Assembly: GCA_022567775.1 (NCBI GenBank)
Contig: JADFGH010000051.1
Span: 1-10,167, forward strand
Source of the DNA: Pseudomonadota bacterium
GTDB taxonomy: Bacteria; Pseudomonadota; Gammaproteobacteria; Steroidobacterales; Woeseiaceae
Reading direction: 5' to 3'
DNA length: 10,167 nucleotides
In this document: piece after piece, positions 1 through 5,702 of the stretch
Position numbering within the stretch: the first letter of the stretch is position 1
Layout of the letters: the number at the start of each line of letters is the position of its first letter
The notes under the pieces: model-generated
Database searches by the model: none
Told to the model about the DNA's origin: nothing
Seen by the model: the letters and a program-made list of their open reading frames with translations, nothing else
Translations under genes and position numbers: made by a program

Positions 1-1
1 T

Positions 2-418
2 CGCCTGGGCCAGAATGCGACGACACTCTCGGGCGGCGAAGCGCAACGCATCAAGCTGGCCAAGGAATTATCGAAACGTGACACGGGCAGCACACTTTAC
101 ATACTGGACGAGCCGACGACCGGTCTGCACTTCCATGATATTGAGCAGCTGCTCGCCGTGTTGCACCGCCTGCGCGACAAGGGCAACACAGTGGTTGTTA
201 TCGAGCACAACCTGGATGTCATCAAGACGGCCGACTGGATCATCGATCTCGGACCCGAGGGCGGCGATGGCGGTGGTCAGGTCATTGCGACCGGCACCCC
301 GGAGAGCGTCGCCGATACCAAGGCATCGTTTACCGGGCAATACCTGCGCCCGCTATTGAAAGGAATCGCGGCTAAAGCCGCTCCCACGAAAACTGCTCCC
401 ACCTTGCAGCGCGCGTGA
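2..418 (+). CDS. uvrA: UvrABC excinuclease subunit A, C-terminal part (5' end outside window)
   Basis: UvrA is the damage-recognising ABC-type ATPase of nucleotide excision repair. It dimerises, binds distorted DNA and loads UvrB in the cytoplasm. The visible 138 residues are the C-terminal part of the second nucleotide-binding domain. They include the ABC signature [12 protein letters not shown] (residues 9-20 of the fragment), a Walker B with the UvrA-typical [10 protein letters not shown], and the switch segment [25 protein letters not shown]. The reading frame is open from base 2, so the gene starts upstream of the window. The family normally ends close to the LRPLL seen at 344-358. Here the frame continues for 19 more residues through a REP-like palindrome to a TGA at 416-418, so the tail looks acquired. 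The gene converges on the cyclophilin gene. Identity is very secure; the tail is an observation about this copy. Confidence 0.97.
   Translation, partial: RLGQNATTLSGGEAQRIKLAKELSKRDTGSTLYILDEPTTGLHFHDIEQLLAVLHRLRDKGNTVVVIEHNLDVIKTADWIIDLGPEGGDGGGQVIATGTPESVADTKASFTGQYLRPLLKGIAAKAAPTKTAPTLQRA
363..387 (-). repeat. REP-like palindromic element inside the 3' end of uvrA
   Basis: Read on the minus strand this is a GTGGGAGC head, a 6-bp stem (368-373 GCGGCT paired with 376-381 AGCCGC, 2-nt loop) and a GATTC tail. The same head and tail flank different palindromes at 425-494, 5671-5697 and 7630-7656. Another copy of the head, GTGGGAGC (minus strand, 395-402), lies 15 bp away without a recognisable palindrome, so a decayed second unit is likely. 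The element is translated in the uvrA frame. Confidence 0.75.
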
Positions 419-424
419 TAAAAA

Positions 425-494
425 GAATCGCGGCGGGACGCCGCTCCTACATGCTTGCGATCGGAATCGGAGGAGCGGCGTCCCGCCGCGATTC
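425..494. repeat. Inverted pair of REP elements (BIME-like) between convergent genes
   Basis: Two 24-bp arms (425-448 and 471-494) are perfect reverse complements separated by 22 bp. Each arm is also a REP unit, with the head AGGAGC, a 6-bp stem (GCGGCG/CGCCGC around a 3-nt loop) and the tail GATTC. In RNA the pair could fold as one long hairpin or as two small ones. It lies between the uvrA stop (418) and the cyclophilin stop (497), with its right edge 2 bp from the latter. It may protect mRNA 3' ends or attenuate transcription from both sides. There is no strong T-run, so a classical intrinsic terminator is not clearly supported. Confidence 0.85.
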
Positions 495-496
495 AT

Positions 497-1111
497 TTAA
501 TTGGTGCGGCGCACGGAAATGATTTTGACCGGGTCGGTCAGTATCTGTCCCCTGGTGTAGTCGGAATCGCTAGCCCCGTCAGCCGGCAGCTGAAGGATTC
601 GCCTGACGACGTCCATGCCGCTCACCACCTGGCCGAACGCGGCAAACCCCTGCCCGTCAGGGTTGCGGACTTCGCCGTAGTCGAGACCCGGCTGGTCTCC
701 AACACAGATAAAGAACTCCGAGCTGGCAGTACCAACATCGCCCCGTGCCATCGAAATCACGCCATCCTTGTGCAAAATGCCTGTTTGCCCGGTCGTCTCG
801 TGACTGACAGGCTCGAAGGGACTCTGCACCTCGTCACCGAGGCCGCCCTGGATCACCTCGATCCTCGGGTTGCCGTTGTCATTTTCATAGGTAACGACTC
901 GATAGAAGCTGCCTCCATCAAGGTGTTCGCCCTCGACAAGCTTTAGAAAATTTCCGGCGGTAATCGGCGCCTTGTTCATGTACAGGTCGATTTCGATATC
1001 TCCCTGACTGGTCGTCATCGTGATCCTGACAATCCCCTCGTCAGCGTTGACGACAGAAATGATCGGCAACAGGATTAGAGACAAGCATGTGCTTAATGTT
1101 TTTCCAATCAC
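497..1111 (-). CDS. Periplasmic cyclophilin-type peptidyl-prolyl cis-trans isomerase
   Basis: This 204-residue protein should catalyse cis-trans isomerisation of X-proline bonds in folding envelope proteins. A signal peptide is visible: K4, a hydrophobic stretch at about 6-21, and a signal peptidase I site after V21-N22-A23. The cyclophilin fold follows, with FYR (69-71) carrying the catalytic arginine R71 (Arg55 of human CypA), IQGG (87-90), and a SSEFFI segment (131-136) in which Glu replaces the usual Gln. Near the end, FAAFGQVVSGMDVVRRI is the family's C-terminal signature. Length fits secreted bacterial cyclophilins such as PpiA, but orthology to PpiA is not established. The start is GTG with GGGAGA about 9 nt upstream. 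It is the last gene of the minus-strand cluster, 27 bp after the lipase-like gene, and ends 2 bp from a REP pair. Confidence 0.93.
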   Translation of the reverse strand: MIGKTLSTCLSLILLPIISVVNADEGIVRITMTTSQGDIEIDLYMNKAPITAGNFLKLVEGEHLDGGSFYRVVTYENDNGNPRIEVIQGGLGDEVQSPFEPVSHETTGQTGILHKDGVISMARGDVGTASSEFFICVGDQPGLDYGEVRNPDGQGFAAFGQVVSGMDVVRRILQLPADGASDSDYTRGQILTDPVKIISVRRTN

Positions 1112-1138
1112 GTTCAGGTTCTCCCATCAGTCCACGTT

Positions 1139-1876
1139 TTAAGGACTGAAGCTGCCACGCGCCAGGTAGTTCATGACCAGGCGGATCACAGCCCGATCCT
1201 GCATGATCATGGCATGACTCACCGGCACGACCACGAAGTCACGCATGCCTTCCAGACGCGTGTCGCTGACCGATACCTTGCCGTCATCCGGATCATCCAG
1301 AATCGCAGACGTGATCGGATCGATAGTCCGGTCTCCCGCAATCACCGCAAAATCGAAGTCCGGCGTTCCCAGTCTGAGCGGCACGCTTTCAGGGCCTTTA
1401 CCAAGCTGATAACCGGCCGGGCCATGCAACCAGTCAAATCCCGGAATACGTTCCATTTCGTCGACCGCCTTGCTGCCCTGGTTCGGCGGCGCAAGCATCA
1501 CGACACGACCGAGATTGGCGATAGCGTTGTCAGCGAGATAGACACGCACCAGGATGCCACCGAGCGAGTGCGTTACGAAGTGCACCGTGGATATTCCTGA
1601 ATCCTCACCGCATTGTTGCAGACCGTCCTCGATCGCCAGCGGCGCCAGCACCTCGATTTTGTGATCACGCGACGGGTAGTCAACATTCGCTACGCGGTAG
1701 CCATTTCCTTCCAGCGAGCGTTTCATTCTTTGCATGGAAAGCGCGGTCCTGGCGAGGCCATGCAACAGGATGACACATTCATTGGGTTTCGCAGCAGGCG
1801 CCGTGTCCTGGGCGCAAGCACTCAGCAATATCGTTGTGACGAACGCACAAAGGGTAATTACCCTTGCTGCGCCCAT
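1139..1876 (-). CDS. Lipase-like alpha/beta-hydrolase lipoprotein
   Basis: This 245-residue protein is probably an envelope-anchored serine hydrolase of the lipase/PGAP1-like alpha/beta-hydrolase group; its substrate cannot be read from sequence. A lipoprotein signal peptide ends in the lipobox L18-S19-A20-C21. The oxyanion segment LLHGLART (37-44) is followed by the nucleophile elbow THSLGG (102-107) with Ser104, in place of the commoner GHSLGG. The likely acid is Asp198 in DGKVSV and the likely histidine is His221 in PVSHAMI. The segment VVMLAPPNQGS is typical of such lipases. The ATG lies inside the end of the GNAT gene (19-bp overlap), with an AAGGGG-type ribosome site about 7 nt upstream, so coupled translation is likely. 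Fold and catalytic triad are fairly certain; lipase versus esterase or amidase is open. Confidence 0.88.
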   Translation of the reverse strand: MGAARVITLCAFVTTILLSACAQDTAPAAKPNECVILLHGLARTALSMQRMKRSLEGNGYRVANVDYPSRDHKIEVLAPLAIEDGLQQCGEDSGISTVHFVTHSLGGILVRVYLADNAIANLGRVVMLAPPNQGSKAVDEMERIPGFDWLHGPAGYQLGKGPESVPLRLGTPDFDFAVIAGDRTIDPITSAILDDPDDGKVSVSDTRLEGMRDFVVVPVSHAMIMQDRAVIRLVMNYLARGSFSP

Positions 1877-2409
1877 GCCTGGCCCCTTTCCTTTGTCAGG
1901 TCCAGTTTCATGCAGACGCGCTTGTGCACGTCGATCCCGGCTTCGCTCTCTGCTTGCAGCAGAATCGCGAGCTCTTCGCCAGGTTCTGAGGACGCCATTG
2001 CTGCGAAACCCAGTTTTTCATAGAAAGGGGCATTCCACGGCAAATGGCGAAAAGTAATCAACGTTAGTACCGGATAATCGCCGGATCGCGCCCAGTCTAT
2101 GAGCGTGTGCACGAGACGAGTGCCGATACCCTGTCTGCCAAAATCCGGCATTACATCCATTTCATCCAGGTGAGCTCCGCCGTCAACGATGTCAGCCATT
2201 GCGAACCCCACAGGCGTTCGATCATCGGTCAACGCCACCCACAAGCGTGCGTCACTTTGCGCCTCCTGCAAGAGTTCATCTTCGATGACGAGAAAACGGT
2301 TTTCCACTGGCAAATCCGCCTCCGGGAACATGGCAGATGCAGCCAGTTCTATCGCCGGAATCGCGGACAGGTGTTCGCTGCCGGCGAGTTCGATGGTTAT
2401 CGGGGTCAA
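1858..2409 (-). CDS. GNAT-family N-acetyltransferase
   Basis: This 183-residue cytoplasmic protein should move an acetyl group from acetyl-CoA to an amine; the acceptor is unknown. The GNAT core is clear: HLDEMDVMPDFGRQGIGT (80-97) combines strand 4 with the pyrophosphate-binding loop R92-Q93-G94-I95-G96-T97, and NAPFYEKLGF (126-135) is the usual motif B. The predicted start is TTG at 2407-2409, overlapping the TGA of the upstream membrane-protein gene by 4 bp (TTGA), a normal coupling arrangement. No good Shine-Dalgarno precedes it, and the next Met (27) would remove the first strand and helix, so TTG is preferred. The last 19 bp overlap the lipase-like gene. Confidence 0.9.
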   Translation of the reverse strand: MTPITIELAGSEHLSAIPAIELAASAMFPEADLPVENRFLVIEDELLQEAQSDARLWVALTDDRTPVGFAMADIVDGGAHLDEMDVMPDFGRQGIGTRLVHTLIDWARSGDYPVLTLITFRHLPWNAPFYEKLGFAAMASSEPGEELAILLQAESEAGIDVHKRVCMKLDLTKERGQAWAQQG

Positions 2410-3047
2410 GCGCTGCCAGCCTGCGGGCTCTGATCGACATAGCCACCCGAACGGAGTTGCCGGTCATGTAATTTACCGAGAAGCAGGAGCGCCAGCACCG
2501 CTCCGACAAGCGCGTACGCCATGTCCGATTGCGTGTCCCAGGTATACCCCTGCGTGCCGAGGAACGACTCAGCCGCTTCTGCGGACAGCAAGGCGACCCA
2601 CCACTCGATCAGTTCGTAAAACGCGCTGAATCCGAGACAGAAACAGATGATGAAAAAGTCGCGCCACCTGGCACTGGTAAAGACCTTGTTGCGAATGACG
2701 ATTTCGCGAGCGACGATTGCCGGAACGAATCCCTGCACAAAGTGCCCGAGTTTGTCGTAATTGTTTCTTTGCTGGCCGAACTCATCCCTGATCCACTCAA
2801 ACAACGGAACCTCGGCATAGGTGTATTGGCCGCCTACCATGAGGATGACGCAATGAATCAGAATCAGGATATAGGTAAGTCGTGTCAGCGGATACGTGTC
2901 ACGTGTATACCAGATGACGGCGGCGCCCAGCACAGCCGGCAATACCTCGAGGAACCAGGTCGGATAATCGTGCGGATTCACCGCCGACCAGGTGAAGACA
3001 GCGAGAAAAATCACCATCCAGGCATAGAGAAATGATCGGTTTTGCAT
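2406..3047 (-). CDS. YjdF-like inner-membrane protein (DUF2238)
   Basis: This 213-residue integral membrane protein matches the DUF2238 family (E. coli YjdF, about 209 residues), whose function is not known. Hydrophobic segments lie at about 7-23, 31-47, 57-72, 101-118, 130-150 and 176-191. Family hallmarks between them are YDKLGHFVQGFVP (97-109), YELIEWW (144-150) and GYTWDTQSDMAYALVGA (167-183). The conserved charged and polar residues (D98, H102, E145, E148, D171, D175) in or beside membrane segments could form a functional site, which is inference. The ATG is preceded by GGGGAGG about 11 nt away. It begins 29 bp after the cupin gene and overlaps the GNAT start by 4 bp, so the genes are probably co-transcribed. 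Confidence 0.9.
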   Translation of the reverse strand: MQNRSFLYAWMVIFLAVFTWSAVNPHDYPTWFLEVLPAVLGAAVIWYTRDTYPLTRLTYILILIHCVILMVGGQYTYAEVPLFEWIRDEFGQQRNNYDKLGHFVQGFVPAIVAREIVIRNKVFTSARWRDFFIICFCLGFSAFYELIEWWVALLSAEAAESFLGTQGYTWDTQSDMAYALVGAVLALLLLGKLHDRQLRSGGYVDQSPQAGSA

Positions 3048-3076
3048 CGTCTTTCAGGCCTCCCCGACGCGATCGC

Positions 3077-3388
3077 TCAGGCCGTAAACCAGAATTCAAT
3101 TTCCGACGTGTCGACCTCGAATCTCGCCGAATGCTCTTCATCTGTTGCAACTCGATACCAGTCTCCCGGTCCGTAACGCTTTTCGGTACCGCCAACCGTC
3201 AGCAACAACTCGCCCTCGGTAATGACTCCCACATTGCGTGTCGGATGCGTATGCGGATCAATTGACGTGCCAGCCGGGTAGGACGCAAACAAAACCTCAC
3301 AGTCCTTCGCGCCAAGCTTATGCGCATCAAACGGTCCTTCGAATTCTGGAAGCTGTCGAATCAGGTCAGGAAAATGTGGCTTGCTCAT
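3077..3388 (-). CDS. Small single-domain cupin protein
   Basis: This 103-residue protein is a single cupin barrel with no signal peptide, so it is probably cytoplasmic. Motif 1 fits the G(X)5HXH(X)3E(X)6G pattern from G40 to G59, with H46 and H48 in place, but Asn52 stands exactly where the metal-binding Glu is expected. Motif 2 contains YGPGDW (72-77) and H86. The likely metal site is therefore His46, His48, His86 plus Asn52 or water. Proteins this small range from sensors to dioxygenases and isomerases, and I cannot choose between them. The ATG follows AAGGA at 8-nt spacing. It lies 27 bp after slyX and 29 bp before the DUF2238 gene. Confidence 0.88.
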   Translation of the reverse strand: MSKPHFPDLIRQLPEFEGPFDAHKLGAKDCEVLFASYPAGTSIDPHTHPTRNVGVITEGELLLTVGGTEKRYGPGDWYRVATDEEHSARFEVDTSEIEFWFTA

Positions 3389-3415
3389 CGATCAATCCTT
3401 GTTGCAAATATCGGT

Positions 3416-3634
3416 CTAGTAATGCGGTGGCCGTTCGTCATCGTTAGTATCTTCCCCGCCGGCCTCGGACAGCGCCCGGATTCTCTCGACCAGGGACTGA
3501 CACAAATGCTCGAGTTTGCCGATTTGCACCTGCTGATTCGATAGCGCGTCATCCAGCGCCGACAGCAAATGCTCCTGGTGGGCCAGTTTTGTCTCGATAT
3601 CGATTATTTTCTCGTCGTCCACCGAAGTCACCAA
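3416..3634 (-). CDS. slyX: SlyX family protein
   Basis: This protein of about 72 residues matches SlyX in length, in its leucine-rich heptad pattern (about residues 10-58, predicted coiled coil), and in its proline-proline-histidine-tyrosine C-terminus after a short acidic linker. SlyX's molecular role is not established; E. coli slyX lies beside the FKBP-type isomerase genes slyD and fkpA. The start is uncertain. TTG at 3634 gives 72 residues, GTG at 3631 gives 71, and GTG at 3622 has a weak GGTGA-like site upstream. It is the first gene of the six-gene minus-strand cluster and is divergent from uup across 129 bp, so any operon promoter should lie in that gap. Confidence 0.9.
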   Translation of the reverse strand: MVTSVDDEKIIDIETKLAHQEHLLSALDDALSNQQVQIGKLEHLCQSLVERIRALSEAGGEDTNDDERPPHY

Positions 3635-3763
3635 ATAGTGGCTGGTAGGCCGACACTACGGCGGCCGCGGGTATTCTTCAATCCCGGCAGCCACTGGCGT
3701 CGCCGACAAGTCCCCGGCAACCTGTATCCTTGCCATATTGGACACGGAAAGGCCCTGTAACGC
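3635..3763. promoter_or_regulatory. Divergent intergenic region between slyX operon and uup
   Basis: This 129-bp gap must hold the starts of two divergent transcripts. On the minus strand a weak sigma70-like pair is visible: TTGAAG, 17 nt, TAGTGT, ending about 15 nt before slyX. It matches consensus in only 4 and 3 of 6 positions. No convincing pair is seen toward uup, whose ATG is preceded by GGAAAGG about 11 nt away. I see no clear operator palindrome. Confidence 0.35.
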
Positions 3764-5674
3764 ATGTCGTTGATACGCTTCGACAAGGTGTCGCTCAAAT
3801 TCGGCGACCAGATGATTCTGACGGAGGCAGACCTGGCGATCGAGCCGGGCGAGCGCGTGTGCCTGATAGGCCGGAATGGCGCCGGCAAGTCGACGACATT
3901 CAAACTCATCACCGGCGAGCTGGAACCTGACTCGGGCGAAATCGTGCCACAGACCGGCCTCGTCGTGAGCCAGCTCGCACAATCCCTGCCCGATGCGATG
4001 GATCATGGTGTTCGCGACGTCGTGAAATCAGGATTGACCGGCATCCAGACGCTCCTCGACGAATATCTTGAGCGTTCGCGCGAGGGCCTGAATCCCGCAG
4101 GATTGCGTCAGCTGGAAGAACTGCACCGCCAGATCGACGCTCATGGCGGCTGGCACATCGAGCAGCGGGTCGATGCAATTATTTCCGAGCTCAGCCTCCC
4201 CGCTGACAAGAAAATGCATGAGTTATCGGGCGGCTGGCGGCGGCGTGTCGCGCTCGCCAGGGCGCTGGTGCAAAAACCGGACCTGCTATTGCTGGATGAG
4301 CCGACGAATCATCTGGATATTGTGACCATCGAGTGGCTCGAGAATATTGTGCGCTCCTACGCCGGCTCGGTCGTGTTCATCACCCACGACCGAGCATTTC
4401 TAAGGCGTCTGGCCACGAGAATCGTCGAGATCGATCGCGGCCATCTGACGAGCTGGCCGGGTGACTTCAGGAACTACCTGCGGCGAAAAGAGGAATCGCT
4501 CAATGCAGAATCCCGCGCCAACGCAAGGTTCGACAAGAAAATGGATCAGGAGGAGGTCTGGATCCGACAGGGAATCAAGGCACGCCGGACGCGCAACGAG
4601 GGCCGCGTCAGGGCTCTGATGCAAATGCGCGAGGAGCGCGCCAAACGAGTGAGCCCGGAACGCGGCGCGCGTATCTACATTGAAGAAGCCGAACAATCCG
4701 GCCGCAAGGTCATTCGCGCCAAAAACGTCAGTTATAGATTCAACGATGAACCACTAATCGAAAACTTCTCTGTAAGAATAATGCGCGGCGATCGAATCGG
4801 AATTCTTGGTAATAACGGGGTTGGCAAAACGACGCTGCTGCGCCTGTTGCTCGGAGACATCGAGCCACAGTCCGGCACGATCAAGCACGGTACCAACCTT
4901 GAAGTCGGCTATTTCGATCAATTGCGTGAAACTCTGGATGAAGAAAAATCGGTCGCCGACAATGTCGGTGGCGGACGTACCTATTTAAAGCTCAATGGCA
5001 AGGACCGGCACATCGTTGGCTACCTGAAGGGATTTTTGTTTTCGCCGAAGCGATCAATGATGCCGGTGAAAGCGCTTTCAGGCGGTGAACGCAATCGCGT
5101 GATCCTCGCCAAACTGTTTACGAAAGCTGCAAACCTCCTGGTCCTCGACGAGCCAACCAATGATCTGGACATGGAGACACTCGAGGTTCTGGAGCAGCGC
5201 CTTACTGCCTACAACGGCACATTAATCATCGTCAGCCATGACCGGGAATTTCTGGACAACGTGGTTACCAGCACCATTGTTTTCGAGGAAAACGGAGAGC
5301 TACGGGAGTATGTCGGCGGCTATTCCGATTGGCTGCGCCAGGGCAAGGCTCTTGCCGAAGTTGACGATCCAAATCTTGCCTCGGGCGCTGATTCCACGCC
5401 TGCGAAAAACCAGCCAAAACAGAAACCAAAAAAACTCAGCTACAACGAGCAGCGCGAACTCGACCAGTTGCCACAGCAAATCGAAGAACTGGAAACGAAA
5501 GTCGAGTCGCTGCTCGAGAAAATCTCCGCCAGCGATTTCTACTCACAGGACCGCGATAAAACCGGGCCAGTTCTGCAGGAATTTACAGAATCCCAGCAGG
5601 CGCTCGACCTGGCCCTGGAGCGCTGGACAGCGCTCGAGGACCAGCAACAAAAATACCAGTCTAGCCGACCGTAG
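3764..5674 (+). CDS. uup: ABC-F family ATPase Uup
   Basis: This 636-residue protein matches E. coli Uup (635 residues) in length and throughout the sequence. Uup is a soluble tandem ABC ATPase without membrane domains. In E. coli it binds branched DNA, lowers precise transposon excision and has ribosome-linked effects. NBD1 has Walker A GRNGAGKST (36-44), signature LSGGW (154-158) and Walker B LLLLDEPTNHLD (174-185, catalytic E179). The inter-domain linker includes EEVWIRQGIKARRTRNEGR, a strongly conserved Uup/ABC-F stretch. NBD2 has GNNGVGKTT (349-357), LSGGER (438-443) and LVLDEPTNDLD (459-469, E463). The C-terminal part from about residue 556 is the lysine- and glutamate-rich coiled coil that binds DNA in E. 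coli Uup. Both sites look intact. The TAG stop lies within the head of a REP element, and the gene converges on the GGT-family gene 28 bp away. Confidence 0.97.
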   Translation: MSLIRFDKVSLKFGDQMILTEADLAIEPGERVCLIGRNGAGKSTTFKLITGELEPDSGEIVPQTGLVVSQLAQSLPDAMDHGVRDVVKSGLTGIQTLLDEYLERSREGLNPAGLRQLEELHRQIDAHGGWHIEQRVDAIISELSLPADKKMHELSGGWRRRVALARALVQKPDLLLLDEPTNHLDIVTIEWLENIVRSYAGSVVFITHDRAFLRRLATRIVEIDRGHLTSWPGDFRNYLRRKEESLNAESRANARFDKKMDQEEVWIRQGIKARRTRNEGRVRALMQMREERAKRVSPERGARIYIEEAEQSGRKVIRAKNVSYRFNDEPLIENFSVRIMRGDRIGILGNNGVGKTTLLRLLLGDIEPQSGTIKHGTNLEVGYFDQLRETLDEEKSVADNVGGGRTYLKLNGKDRHIVGYLKGFLFSPKRSMMPVKALSGGERNRVILAKLFTKAANLLVLDEPTNDLDMETLEVLEQRLTAYNGTLIIVSHDREFLDNVVTSTIVFEENGELREYVGGYSDWLRQGKALAEVDDPNLASGADSTPAKNQPKQKPKKLSYNEQRELDQLPQQIEELETKVESLLEKISASDFYSQDRDKTGPVLQEFTESQQALDLALERWTALEDQQQKYQSSRP

Positions 5675-5697
5675 GAGCCCGCCCCAGCGGGCGATTC
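5671..5697 (+). repeat. REP-like element filling the uup/GGT-family gap
   Basis: The element has the head GTAGGAGC, a 6-bp stem (GCCCGC 5677-5682 with GCGGGC 5687-5692, 4-nt loop CCCA) and the tail GATTC. Its head contains the uup stop codon TAG (5672-5674), and its tail ends 5 bp before the stop of the opposing gene. Head and tail match the elements at 363-494 although the stem sequence differs, which is typical of a REP family with a compensating stem. Confidence 0.8.
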
Positions 5698-5702
5698 ATT
5701 TT
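5677..5702 (+). terminator. Possible intrinsic terminator of uup formed by the REP hairpin
   Basis: The GC-only 6-bp REP stem starts 2 nt after the uup stop and is followed on the plus strand by GATTCATTTTCT, which is moderately T-rich. That fits a weak intrinsic terminator for uup. On the minus strand no T-run follows, so the opposing gene would not be served the same way. Confidence 0.4.

Noticed and set aside
363..494. CRISPR-like array, because of repeated similar units with spacers
   Set aside because: The units are in mixed orientation, irregularly spaced and palindromic with coding overlap, and no cas gene is nearby. REP elements explain them fully.
455..946. 163-codon open frame on the plus strand opposite the cyclophilin gene
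   Set aside because: The opposite strand encodes a clear cyclophilin with signal peptide and catalytic motifs, and this frame has no recognisable motif. It is a shadow.
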